A stretch of 61,633 nucleotides of DNA, from positions 1 through 61,633 of the forward strand of contig DPOR01000015.1 of assembly GCA_003538135.1 (NCBI GenBank). The letters are read 5' to 3'. The position numbers were made by a program, and so were the translations under genes. The notes beneath the pieces were generated by a model. The model was not told the DNA's origin. It was given only the letters and a program-made list of their open reading frames with translations, and did no database searches. Shown one piece after another: positions 17,136-25,243 of the stretch. This DNA comes from Oscillospiraceae bacterium (GTDB taxonomy: Bacteria > Bacillota > Clostridia > Oscillospirales > Acutalibacteraceae). Positions within the stretch are counted from its first letter, which is position 1. Every line of letters starts with the position of its first letter.

Positions 17136-17312
17136 TTAAAGAAAAAAGCTCGTAATCGTTGAGATTGCGGGCTTTTTTTCTATCTGCTTTAAGTTATCCA
17201 AAGGGCTGTAATTACTGAAATTGACCACCGTTTTCGCCTGTGTCAAGTGGACATACTTTTTAACCATATCGAGCGTAGTATGTCCGAGAATCTGTTGCAA
17301 ACGGCATATCTT
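17136..17312 (-). pseudogene. C-terminal remnant of a tyrosine-recombinase integrase
   Basis: The minus strand encodes LQQILGHTTLDMVKKYVHL, the final catalytic box of phage/ICE-type tyrosine integrases including the nucleophilic Tyr, followed by the typical end FSNYSPLDNL. Two stop codons (313-318) lie just upstream and no N-terminal part is present. It abuts the 3' end of tRNA-Pro, the usual integration target of such enzymes, so it is the relic of an element once inserted there. Confidence 0.82.
17146..17179 (+). terminator. Terminator of the tRNA-Pro transcript
   Basis: AGCTCGTAATC pairs with GATTGCGGGCT (some G-U pairs), followed by eight T or near-T bases. It lies within the integrase remnant. 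Confidence 0.75.
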
Positions 17313-17393
17313 TTATTATTGCGAGACTTACTTGAAATAAATAAGCATTACAAAACATAAACCAAGAATACGATTTAAATTTTGCGGTTTTAC

Positions 17394-17421
17394 TTGCAAT
17401 TTGAAAAATTAGTGATATAAT
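17394..17421 (+). promoter_or_regulatory. Promoter of a candidate small RNA
   Basis: TTGCAA, a 16-bp spacer and a perfect TATAAT. Confidence 0.6.
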
Positions 17422-17427
17422 ATCACA

Positions 17428-17495
17428 TATAGAGTCCCGAACTCTATCTCCTATTTCACATGGCAGTCTCGCTCAGGCGGGGCTGCTGTTTTATT
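17428..17495 (+). ncRNA. Candidate small RNA of about 68 nt
   Basis: The span from the predicted start to the T-run contains a hairpin ATAGAGT/ACTCTAT (429-447, loop CCCGA). A terminator hairpin GCAGTCTCGC/GCGGGGCTGC (463-486) follows, ending TGTTTTATT. No coding frame of note is present. It may be a resident small RNA or a relic of the excised element. Confidence 0.45.
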
Positions 17496-17603
17496 GCGTC
17501 GGCAGTCGGCGAAAGTCCGTAACGCTTGCGGCACACGAAATCTCCGCAGCTTTCGTCGGTGAACTTTGAGTTACAGAATTTTATCTTTTATTAAAAAAAT
17601 ATG

Positions 17604-17632
17604 GAAATTGTCCGCGGGATATGTTACAATTG
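17604..17632 (+). promoter_or_regulatory. Promoter of the ceramidase-like gene
   Basis: TGGAAA, a 17-bp spacer and TACAAT, about 32 bp before the start codon. Confidence 0.45.
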
Positions 17633-17663
17633 ACAAAAGAAAAAATCACGGAGGTAACAATGC

Positions 17664-19097
17664 ATGGATATCAATGATATTGCTGCAAAGGGTGCGCACG
17701 CAATTGCCTGCAGATACGGCAAAAAAGTATTGAAGCAGGGCACTGCTCCCGCTATCCCGGAGTCAAAAACAATCACTCTTACCGGCGACGCTTACAGACT
17801 CGGCTTCGCTCGCAAGGACATCAATCCCGAGGAATTCGGCAAAAAGACTTATTACATAGCCGGGCACGGCTCCGGTCATGTTATGGAGGGCGTTCTCACG
17901 GACGTTTTCGTTCACGCCGTTTGGATCGACGTAGGAAGCGACGAGGGAATCGTTTGGCTCAGCGGAGACATCGTAGGTCTTACGAATATCGAGGTAAACG
18001 AGATACGCCGCAGGATAAAGGCGGAGCCTGAGCTTTCAAAGTGCGTCGGAATCAATTTCAGCTGCACTCACTCGCATTCGGGCATCGACACCGTCGGATA
18101 TTGGGGCAAGGCGAACGCGCTTAAAATCCCCTCGGACGGCAAGGACGAGGCCTATATGGAGAAGCTCTTTTCGCAGTCCGTCAAGGCCGCCAAGGAGGCG
18201 TTCGCCAACCGCACTCCCGGAAAGCTCTACACCGGCAGACATTCGATTGAGGGCGGACTTTTCACAAAGAGACGTCTCCCCGACAAGCATGAGGTGCTCA
18301 CCCGCATCCGCTTTGTGCCCGACGACGGAAGCGCCGAGACATGGCTTATAAACGTCGGCGCTCATCCCAATTCGCTCGGCGGCGCCAACAGAATGCTCTC
18401 CGGCGAATATCCGTATTTCCTGCGCCAAAGAGTGGCTGAAAAGACGGGCGCTAACGTGCTCTTCGGAATAGGCGCCATAGGCGGAATGGACGCTGCGGAA
18501 TTTGACGCGGACGACAAGGTCAACAACATAAAAATGCAGGGCGAATTCTTCGCCGACGCCGCAATCGCCGTTGACAACGACAAGCTTCTGGAGCCTGTTA
18601 TCAAGACAAACACGCGGCAGTTCTATCTGCCCGTTGACAACTATGTGCTTCTTCTGCTCGCCATGAAAGGCACCATGAGCTTCAACCCGTTTCCCTGCAA
18701 GGAGAGCGATACGGGTGTAGCCATGCGCACGGAGATGACCTATATGACCTTCGGCAGCCAGAAAATACTTCTCCTGCCCGGCGAAAACTTTGTGTGCACG
18801 GTTTACGGCGGATATGAGCCTGCCGAACGCTCCTCGACCGGAAATGGACCCGAAATCAACCCCGCGCCGCTTGCCGAAATCTGCGGCGACAGCGAAATTA
18901 TCGAATACGGCATCACCAACGACATGGCGGGCTATGTCGTAGCCCCCAACGATTTCTGCCTTCATCCCACGCAGGCGTTCCTCAATCCGACGAACGATGT
19001 TCTCGGCGCAAGGCATTACCACGAGACAAACTCGATGGGCTTCAAAACGCAGCAGGTCATAGCGGATAACTTTGCTCAACTCGTAAAGGATTTTTAA
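17664..19097 (+). CDS. Neutral/alkaline ceramidase-like hydrolase
   Basis: The 477-residue protein has no signal peptide. YRLGFARKDINP and HGSGHVMEGVLTDVFVHAVW resemble the N-terminus of the neutral ceramidase superfamily. GINFSCTHSHSGIDTVGY matches its zinc-binding and catalytic THSHSG motif. The normal C-terminal Ig-like domain seems shortened. True ceramidases cleave N-acyl-sphingosine; bacterial intracellular relatives are mostly uncharacterised and may act on other amides. The ATG at 17664 has GGAGGT eight bases upstream; a nearer ATG at 17660 is followed by an immediate stop. It is a single-gene unit with its own promoter and terminator. Confidence 0.75.
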   Translation: MDINDIAAKGAHAIACRYGKKVLKQGTAPAIPESKTITLTGDAYRLGFARKDINPEEFGKKTYYIAGHGSGHVMEGVLTDVFVHAVWIDVGSDEGIVWLSGDIVGLTNIEVNEIRRRIKAEPELSKCVGINFSCTHSHSGIDTVGYWGKANALKIPSDGKDEAYMEKLFSQSVKAAKEAFANRTPGKLYTGRHSIEGGLFTKRRLPDKHEVLTRIRFVPDDGSAETWLINVGAHPNSLGGANRMLSGEYPYFLRQRVAEKTGANVLFGIGAIGGMDAAEFDADDKVNNIKMQGEFFADAAIAVDNDKLLEPVIKTNTRQFYLPVDNYVLLLLAMKGTMSFNPFPCKESDTGVAMRTEMTYMTFGSQKILLLPGENFVCTVYGGYEPAERSSTGNGPEINPAPLAEICGDSEIIEYGITNDMAGYVVAPNDFCLHPTQAFLNPTNDVLGARHYHETNSMGFKTQQVIADNFAQLVKDF

Positions 19098-19105
19098 AAG
19101 TCAAA

Positions 19106-19140
19106 TCGGCTTCGGGATATCCCGGAGCCGAAGCTTTTAT
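19106..19140 (+). terminator. Terminator of the ceramidase-like gene
   Basis: TCGGCTTCGGGAT pairs with ATCCCGGAGCCGA, followed by AGCTTTTAT. Confidence 0.75.
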
Positions 19141-19157
19141 TAAAAACACAGACATAT

Positions 19158-19197
19158 AAAAAGCAGGATGCCAAAGAGAATCGGCATCCTGCTTTTC
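19158..19197. terminator. Bidirectional terminator
   Basis: AAAAGCAGGATGCC pairs perfectly with GGCATCCTGCTTTT. It serves the minus-strand alpha-L-fucosidase gene and acts as a second stop for the plus-strand gene. Confidence 0.85.
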
Positions 19198-19201
19198 TAA
19201 T

Positions 19202-20494
19202 TTATTTCACTCCGTCGAGCTCAAACGCATAGAGCCAGCCGCATTTCATTTCGTCGGGGTTTATGGGCGGGAACACGAGCTTTGCTTTGCCGTTGTCGTT
19301 TTCGACGGCTATGGGAGCGTCATGCGCCAATAGCCTTGCTTTTATGTCCGCGCTGTAATTCACCTTGTCGAGCGTGAGGCTGCCGAACGGATATGCGTTC
19401 GTTATCGCATAGACCTTGTCGCCCTTTTTCGTGTAATATGTACCCTCCTGCGGCTCTTTCGTGTAGATGCGCGTGCCGTATATGGCATCGCCGTTAACTT
19501 TAAGCCACTTGCCCATATCGAGCAGGCGCTCCTGCATTATGACGGGGATGGTACCGTCCGCGGCGGGGCCGATATTGAGCAGGAAGTTGCCGCCCTTTGA
19601 CACGAGCGAGCAGAGCGTTTCAAGAAGTTCCTTTGAGCTGAGATATTCGTCAACGTCCTCAATTCTGTTGAGTCCGAAGGACGCGCCGATGCCGCGGCAC
19701 TCCTCAAACGGACGGTCGAGCTCGACATCCTCAATGCGTCTGCCGTTGTCAATATAGCCGTATTCGGTGGTGAAGTTGCCACCCAGGCGACCCCTCGTTT
19801 CCTTGCCCCAGCGGTCGTTGGGAACTATCGTGTCTTTGACGGGCGACTCGTTATAGAGCCACTGCAAGAACTCGGTCGAATGCCAGACGGAGCTCGGATA
19901 ATCCCACTCCCCGTCCGTGAACAGAGTCCACGGCTCATATTTTGTTATAAGCTCCTTGAGCATGGGGATAAAATGCTTCACCGCATACTCCTCTGGGTCC
20001 TTGAGAAAGAGCGGATGAAACCACTCATAGACCGAATGATACACGCCGAATTTTACATCCGTCTTTTCGAGCGCTGTTTTAAGCTCGCGGCAAAAATCTC
20101 TGTGCGGTCCGACATCGACGCTGTTCCAATTCCACGCATAGTCGCTCTTGAACAGGCAGAAGCCGTCATGGTGCTTCGAGACGAGATTTATATACTTTGC
20201 GCCGGACTTTTCAAAGAGCTGCGCCCACTCGTCGGCGTCGAAAAGCTCCGCCTTAAAGCCGCTGACAAAATCCTCATACTGCGTTCCGGGGGCATAGACC
20301 CTGTCGTGGAATTTGCGCGCCTCGCTGTTTTTGTCGCGTATCTGCTGCATATACCACTCGGCGTACTGCCCCTTTTCTGTATATGCGGGCACTGAATACA
20401 GTCCCCAATGGATGAATATGCCGAACTTCGCATCTGCGAACCAATCCGGCACAGGCCGGCTGTTGAGCGATTCCCAGTTGTTTTCGTAATGCAT
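19202..20494 (-). CDS. Alpha-L-fucosidase (GH29)
   Basis: The 430-residue cytoplasmic enzyme has the N-terminal GH29 signature PDWFADAKFGIFIHWGLYSVPA. EYAEWY-like QYAEWYMQQI, INLVSKHHDGFCLFKSDYAWNWNS and the nucleophile region WTLFTDGEWDYPS (Asp near residue 200) follow. KGGNFLLNIGPAADGTIP closes the barrel. It releases alpha-linked fucose from host or plant glycans. It has no signal peptide, so it probably acts on imported oligosaccharides. It lies 17 bp downstream of a HAD phosphatase gene. Confidence 0.92.
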   Translation of the reverse strand: MHYENNWESLNSRPVPDWFADAKFGIFIHWGLYSVPAYTEKGQYAEWYMQQIRDKNSEARKFHDRVYAPGTQYEDFVSGFKAELFDADEWAQLFEKSGAKYINLVSKHHDGFCLFKSDYAWNWNSVDVGPHRDFCRELKTALEKTDVKFGVYHSVYEWFHPLFLKDPEEYAVKHFIPMLKELITKYEPWTLFTDGEWDYPSSVWHSTEFLQWLYNESPVKDTIVPNDRWGKETRGRLGGNFTTEYGYIDNGRRIEDVELDRPFEECRGIGASFGLNRIEDVDEYLSSKELLETLCSLVSKGGNFLLNIGPAADGTIPVIMQERLLDMGKWLKVNGDAIYGTRIYTKEPQEGTYYTKKGDKVYAITNAYPFGSLTLDKVNYSADIKARLLAHDAPIAVENDNGKAKLVFPPINPDEMKCGWLYAFELDGVK

Positions 20495-20511
20495 TGCAGT
20501 CCTCCGTTTGG

Positions 20512-21291
20512 TTATATTTCCGAAAAGACGTCGCCGACGCCGTTGAATATATATGTGGGTCTGTACGGATAGAGATTGACATCCTCAAGAGATGTGACGC
20601 CCGAGAGAACAAGGACAGTATCAAGGCCGGTCTCTATGCCCGCTATGACATCGGTATCCATTCTGTCGCCTATCATCGCGGCCTCCGCCGAGTGAACGCC
20701 GAGCATTTTGAGTCCCGTGCGCATCATGAGAGGATTGGGCTTGCCGACGAAATACGCCTTTTTGCCCGTCGCCATCTCTATGGGCGAAATAAGCGCGCGG
20801 CAAGCGGGAACCACGCCGTCCTCAACGGGACCCGTGAGGTCGGTATTAGTGCCGATAAGCTTCGCACCGTTTCTGACGAGGTTAGATGCGTGGACGACCA
20901 TCTCGTAGTTGTAGCTCGAGGTCTCGCCGACTATGACATAGTCGGGGTCTATGCTGTTCATGGTAATCCCCTGGTCGTAGAGCGCGTTGACAAGTCCGGG
21001 CGCGCCGATAACATAAGCAGAGCAGCCGGGTTTCTGACCGCTGATGAACTTCGCCGTTGCGAGGGCGCTCGTATAAAAATGGCTCTCGTCAACATAGAGT
21101 CCCATTCTCTCTAATTTCTGCCGGAGCTCGCGCGGCGAGCGTTCGCTCGAATTTGTGAGAAACAGGAACGATTTGTTTTCTTTGTACAGCCACTCCACGA
21201 ATTCCTTGACATCCGGAAGCAGTTTGTCGCCGTGATATATGACACCGTCCATATCACATATAAAACCTTTTTTATCTTTTAACGCATCCAT
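20512..21291 (-). CDS. HAD-IIA sugar-phosphatase (NagD/AraL-like)
   Basis: The 259-residue HAD phosphatase has motif I CDMDGVIYHGD (nucleophile Asp and acid/base Asp), motif II LFLTNSSERSP, a C2-type cap, the KPNPLMM motif with catalytic Lys, and motif IV GDRMDTDVIAGIETGLDTVLVLSG. Family members dephosphorylate sugar phosphates or nucleotides. The ATG at 21291 follows GGAGGG by six bases. It forms a likely two-gene unit with the downstream fucosidase. Confidence 0.88.
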   Translation of the reverse strand: MDALKDKKGFICDMDGVIYHGDKLLPDVKEFVEWLYKENKSFLFLTNSSERSPRELRQKLERMGLYVDESHFYTSALATAKFISGQKPGCSAYVIGAPGLVNALYDQGITMNSIDPDYVIVGETSSYNYEMVVHASNLVRNGAKLIGTNTDLTGPVEDGVVPACRALISPIEMATGKKAYFVGKPNPLMMRTGLKMLGVHSAEAAMIGDRMDTDVIAGIETGLDTVLVLSGVTSLEDVNLYPYRPTYIFNGVGDVFSEI

Positions 21292-21334
21292 GCTTTTCCC
21301 TCCCGTCAATTCATTAGAACAAGTTTAACAATTA

Positions 21335-21369
21335 ATAAATGCAAAGTCAACAATTTACTTTGCATTTAT
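21335..21369 (-). terminator. 13-bp AT-rich inverted repeat over the ClC stop codon
   Basis: ATAAATGCAAAGT (335-347) pairs perfectly with ACTTTGCATTTAT (357-369). The repeat includes the last codons of the ClC gene and probably terminates or stabilises its transcript. Confidence 0.55.
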
Positions 21370-22635
21370 ATTCACAAGCTCCGCGCGAAGCTTGGAATAG
21401 ACTATTTTCTGGCTGCTGTAAAGCCCGTAGTAGCCGGAGAGCAGATAACTAACGGCAGCGGCGAGCGCAAACAGCGGCATGGCCTGAGCGCCGAAAAGCT
21501 CGATACTCAGGAAAATCGACGCGAGCGGACAGTTGACCACTCCGCAGAACAGCGCCACGAGTCCGACAGCCGCGGCAAAACCGGGATCAAGCCCGATAAG
21601 TCCGCCGACGACGCAGCCGAAGGTCGCGCCGACAAAGAAGGTCGGGACTATCTCGCCGCCCTTATACCCCGCGCCGACGGTGACGGCGGTGAAAATGAAT
21701 TTCAGCAAGAACGCTTCGGGCTTCGCGTTTCCGCCTATGGCGCGTTCGACTATATCCATGCCCGCGCCGTTATAGTCGCCGCTGCGGCAGATGAGAGACA
21801 GTATAACGATTACGAGTCCGCCGACGGCAGCGCGGAGAAAAGTGTTTTTAAAGAGCTTTTCGAAGAGCTTATGAGTGCCGTGCAGACCGAGGCAGAAGCC
21901 GATGCTCAGCAGAGCGCATATTGCGGAAAGCAGGGCGGTGAGCAGGCAGCTCTTGAGCGAAAAGGCGGGAATATTCGAGATTGTAAACGCGACGGGCTCG
22001 GTGCCCATAAGAATCGATATAAAATACGCCGTGAACGCCGAGACGACACACGGGAGCAGACCAGCATAGTAAATCACTCCGACGCTGATAACGCCGAGCG
22101 CGAAAACGGCGGCGGTTATCGGGGTTCCGAACAGCGCCGAAAAGACGGCGCTCATACCGCACATCGTCATGATATGCATATCCTTTTCGTCAAGGCGGGT
22201 GATTTTGCCTATCAGCCCCGCAATACTGCCGCCGAGCTGGAGAGCCGCGCCCTCACGTCCGGCGGAGCCGCCGAAGAGGTGGGTTATAACGGTTGAGACG
22301 AAAATCAGCGGCGCGAGCAGAGCCGGCACGCCCTGAGGCGAGCGCACGGCATCGAGTATCTCGTTAGTTCCGATATCCTTTTTGCCCGAGAGCTTATATA
22401 GCCCCGCTATCACAAGTCCGCCGACGGGCAGCAGAAACACTATCCACGAATGAGCCTTGCGCACACCCGTAACATATTCGACGCTCAAATGAAACAGCGC
22501 GCCGACAACGCCGCCTACAGCGCCCGTGACCGCGGCGAGCACGAACCACTTCAAAAAAGTCAGCAGATACTTCCCCGCCGACTTGAATTCACTTTTTGCC
22601 TTTTGTTTTGCAGCTTCCACTTTTACCCCATCCAT
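21355..22635 (-). CDS. ClC-type chloride channel / H+/Cl- antiporter
   Basis: The 426-residue membrane protein has about ten or more helices and the ClC signature loops: GSAGREGAALQLGGSIAG (GxGxE-type gate with Glu), KGGEIVPTFFVGATFGCVVGG and CGVVNCPLASIFLSIELFG. It moves chloride or fluoride-like anions across the cytoplasmic membrane. The C-terminal CBS domains of longer ClCs are absent. The start is uncertain: ATG at 22635 (chosen) or GTG at 22662, neither with a strong ribosome-binding site. It is probably monocistronic. Confidence 0.85.
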   Translation of the reverse strand: MDGVKVEAAKQKAKSEFKSAGKYLLTFLKWFVLAAVTGAVGGVVGALFHLSVEYVTGVRKAHSWIVFLLPVGGLVIAGLYKLSGKKDIGTNEILDAVRSPQGVPALLAPLIFVSTVITHLFGGSAGREGAALQLGGSIAGLIGKITRLDEKDMHIMTMCGMSAVFSALFGTPITAAVFALGVISVGVIYYAGLLPCVVSAFTAYFISILMGTEPVAFTISNIPAFSLKSCLLTALLSAICALLSIGFCLGLHGTHKLFEKLFKNTFLRAAVGGLVIVILSLICRSGDYNGAGMDIVERAIGGNAKPEAFLLKFIFTAVTVGAGYKGGEIVPTFFVGATFGCVVGGLIGLDPGFAAAVGLVALFCGVVNCPLASIFLSIELFGAQAMPLFALAAAVSYLLSGYYGLYSSQKIVYSKLRAELVNINAK

Positions 22636-22780
22636 TAATATATGTTGATTAAATTTTATCACTTTATCACGGCTTTGGCAACGAGAAGAGAAAAAATAAT
22701 GGTTTTGTGTCGGAGTTAAGACGCAGCAGGATAAATCAGAGACTGCAGAGAACGCTCCAAAGCGCCGAAGCCAAAGTAAG

Positions 22781-22818
22781 AATCCTACCCAAAGAAAAAC
22801 TCAGGGTAGGATTTTTCG
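22781..22818. terminator. Hairpin terminator beyond the lipase gene
   Basis: AATCCTACCC pairs with GGGTAGGATT and is followed on the plus strand by TTTTC. It lies between the ClC gene start and the end of the lipase-like gene and probably terminates the latter. Confidence 0.6.
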
Positions 22819-22849
22819 GTTAGAATCGGGGGCTGTTCGTTCTACGGGG

Positions 22850-24367
22850 TCAGCTTTCCCATTTGCTTAGATGCTGATCGAAGCCCGAGAGCATGAACTG
22901 CGGATAGGCCTCATACTTTCCGGCGCGGAAGTCGCCGTCATAGGTGAGAAGCCAGAGGAAGAACCGGCTGTATTCCGTGCCGTAAGCTGCGGCGACGTGG
23001 GGCGCACCCTTGATTATATAGGTATGCTCCGGGAAGAGCGCGGTCGAGAGGTCGACGCATCTGTCGGGAGAGAGATACTCGGCCTTAGCGGGAACATAGT
23101 CGTCGCCGAGGGTTTGGCCGTACTTTGCAACAGTCGCATAGCCGGACATCTGATATGTTTCAAGCACGCCGTCACCGTTGAAATTCGCGTTCTCATAGAG
23201 AGGCGCAAGCGGTCTGTCATAATGGGCAACCACAGCGACCTTGACGCCGTCGCGAATCATATTTTCAATCAGCGCGGTGCGGTTCGCCATCATCTTCTGA
23301 AGCCGCTCGCCGTAAGCGAGGAAGTCCGCATGGGCAGAGGCGTTATCGCCGAAAACGAAGTCCACCGCTTCATCGTAATCCTCCGGCTGGAGAAGTCCCC
23401 ACAGAACGGGCATATAGGCAAAATCGGGAATGAGCACGCGCTCATAGACATCGTCCTTGTAGTTGTCGATAATGCAATCGGTAACTTTTTGAAGCAGCTT
23501 GAACACGCCGACGAAGTTCAGCGTCTTCATCATCGCGGACACAATCTCGTTCGAGCCGGTAACATCGGCAAGCAGACCCGAGAAGTAGTTATACATCTCA
23601 TCCGCTTTTATCGCTATCTTTCCGGTAAGAACGTCCGAAGCCACCTGCGCTCCGCACATGGTCGACGACATAAACAGGCAGCGGTCAACCTTGCTGTAGC
23701 CGTACTTCGAGAGATAGGCGACGGTCATTATGCCGCCCATGCTCGCGCAGACTATCGTGACCTTTTTATGACCCGACTTTGCTATCGCCCTGTCAACAGT
23801 CGCGGCTATTTCGTCCGCCACGGCATAGGGGTCGCTACGCCAGTCATATGTAAAGAAAAAAGTATGGTCGGCGGGAAGATTCTCGGCGCAGGCGCGAGCC
23901 ATTCCGCGCTCTCCCTCGGAGTCGTAATCCTCCCAAATTTCCGGATGATTCTCCGCACTCTCGGGATACTGATCGACGCTGACATTGTACTTTGACGTGC
24001 CGTTTTCCTTCATCGCATAGCCGTCAAGCAATTTGGCCGCATAGTCTATAACGGCTTGGACAAAGGGGTCGAAGTTTTTCTCTTTGACCGCCCCGTAAAT
24101 GCCCTTGCAGAGCATAAAGAGCAAATCTTTAATGCTGAAATTGAGGGCGTTGCGCTCATTCTCCGTATCCTTGTCGATATAGAGCCCCATCACATCCATT
24201 CCCCTGACCAGAACCACAGGGGTAACATTGCAGGCTGCGGGGTCGTGCACTTCCTCCGCCTGTGCGGGCGTGTTTGCCGTCTCCGCGCCCTTATACGCAA
24301 ACGCCGGAGTTACAAAGCTCAGCAGCAGCGCAAAGGCGAGGAGAACGCTCAGAAGTTTTTTCATCAT
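22850..24367 (-). CDS. Secreted alpha/beta-hydrolase (lipase/LCAT-like)
   Basis: The protein has about 505 residues and a clear signal peptide (KKLLSVLLAFALLLSFVTPAFA). The oxyanion segment VTPVVLVRGMDVMGLY is followed by FFFTYDWRSDP and a nucleophile elbow VTIVCASMGGIMTVAYL with Ser in the A-S-M-G-G motif. A late His lies in APHVAAAYG. The domain order resembles lecithin-cholesterol-acyltransferase-type lipases, and it is likely secreted or surface-attached. I chose the ATG at 24367, six bases after AAGG; nearby in-frame ATGs are possible. It is the last gene of a GPH-symporter/ChbG operon, so the substrate may be an acylated glycan or glycolipid; this is inferred. Confidence 0.75.
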   Translation of the reverse strand: MMKKLLSVLLAFALLLSFVTPAFAYKGAETANTPAQAEEVHDPAACNVTPVVLVRGMDVMGLYIDKDTENERNALNFSIKDLLFMLCKGIYGAVKEKNFDPFVQAVIDYAAKLLDGYAMKENGTSKYNVSVDQYPESAENHPEIWEDYDSEGERGMARACAENLPADHTFFFTYDWRSDPYAVADEIAATVDRAIAKSGHKKVTIVCASMGGIMTVAYLSKYGYSKVDRCLFMSSTMCGAQVASDVLTGKIAIKADEMYNYFSGLLADVTGSNEIVSAMMKTLNFVGVFKLLQKVTDCIIDNYKDDVYERVLIPDFAYMPVLWGLLQPEDYDEAVDFVFGDNASAHADFLAYGERLQKMMANRTALIENMIRDGVKVAVVAHYDRPLAPLYENANFNGDGVLETYQMSGYATVAKYGQTLGDDYVPAKAEYLSPDRCVDLSTALFPEHTYIIKGAPHVAAAYGTEYSRFFLWLLTYDGDFRAGKYEAYPQFMLSGFDQHLSKWES

Positions 24368-24385
24368 TTTCATCCTTCGTTTCTT

Positions 24386-25243
24386 TTATATTTTCCCGAG
24401 GTCCTTGAACACCGACCACGAGACTAATTCTATGTTGTTCTTATGCGCGGCCTCAAGGAGGTCGCCGCTTTGGAGGAGCTTAAATTCATAGACGCGCTTT
24501 GTCCATTCGCCGGGCTTGTCGTCTATCGGATACGCCGGGTGCATAAAAATCTCGGTCACTCCGTCGATACAGTTTTCGACAGCGTCAAGATAATATGTTC
24601 TCAGGGTGTCGTAATCTTTTATACGATCCATTGACCAGGGATTTGACACAAGGTCATCGAGTTGGGCGACTCCGCGCCGCTCGCCCGCTCCGACAATAAT
24701 TTTTTGAAGGCATTTTACTATTCCCGGGGCTTCCCTGTCAATCTGCCTCGACAAAAAGCCGGGTGTTTTCGGGAACCTGTAGGGCAGAGAATGCTCGGCG
24801 CAGAAATTATAGGCGTCAATATAAAAACGTCTGCCGTTTATTCCGTAGAGCGTGGCGCAGTGGTTGTCCGCGTGGTCGACCTCAACGCCCCTTGAGCTGA
24901 TGAAGTTATACTGAGCCTCAAGCTCCGTGCGGACATCGCGGCGGCGGGCGTGCAGAGCGAGCCCCACCTGGCTCTCATAGAGCCCCATCCCCTTTTCGCA
25001 CAGCGACGGAGCGCCGCTGTTGCTCTGCCAGCGATTTTTGCTGTCATCTGAATTTATCGTCAGATGCACGCCGACGGGATAACCGCCGAGCCTCGCAAGC
25101 TCGGCGGCGTTTGCAGCGTCGGGTGCGACGGTCATAAGCGAGGTCGAGGTTATCAGCCCGCCGCGCATCAGCTCGTCTATCGCCTTTGTCTGCTGTGGAT
25201 TGTAGCCGAAATCATCGGCATTGATTATAAGATACTTAGCCAT
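24386..25243 (-). CDS. ChbG/YdjC-family carbohydrate deacetylase
   Basis: The 285-residue TIM-barrel-like enzyme begins AKYLIINADDFGYNPQQT (metal-binding Asp pair). VGVHLTINSD and VDHADNHCATLY provide further metal ligands, and EIFMHPAYP lies near the C-terminus. YdjC proteins deacetylate acetylated sugars such as chitooligosaccharides. The start overlaps the end of the upstream symporter gene by eight bases, suggesting coupling. A second in-frame ATG lies two codons earlier. Confidence 0.85.
   Translation of the reverse strand: MAKYLIINADDFGYNPQQTKAIDELMRGGLITSTSLMTVAPDAANAAELARLGGYPVGVHLTINSDDSKNRWQSNSGAPSLCEKGMGLYESQVGLALHARRRDVRTELEAQYNFISSRGVEVDHADNHCATLYGINGRRFYIDAYNFCAEHSLPYRFPKTPGFLSRQIDREAPGIVKCLQKIIVGAGERRGVAQLDDLVSNPWSMDRIKDYDTLRTYYLDAVENCIDGVTEIFMHPAYPIDDKPGEWTKRVYEFKLLQSGDLLEAAHKNNIELVSWSVFKDLGKI

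Larger units (their letters stand above)
17313..17663. other. Intergenic region after integrase relic: small-RNA candidate and promoter
   Basis: No protein gene is visible. It contains an AT-rich stretch (17320-17400), a promoter/hairpin/terminator unit (17394-17495), an unremarkable segment (17496-17600) and a promoter for the next gene (17604-17632). Confidence 0.6.

Noticed and set aside
18036..19079. 347-codon open frame opposite the ceramidase-like gene
   Set aside because: It lies entirely antisense to a gene with clear motifs and has no recognisable protein features.
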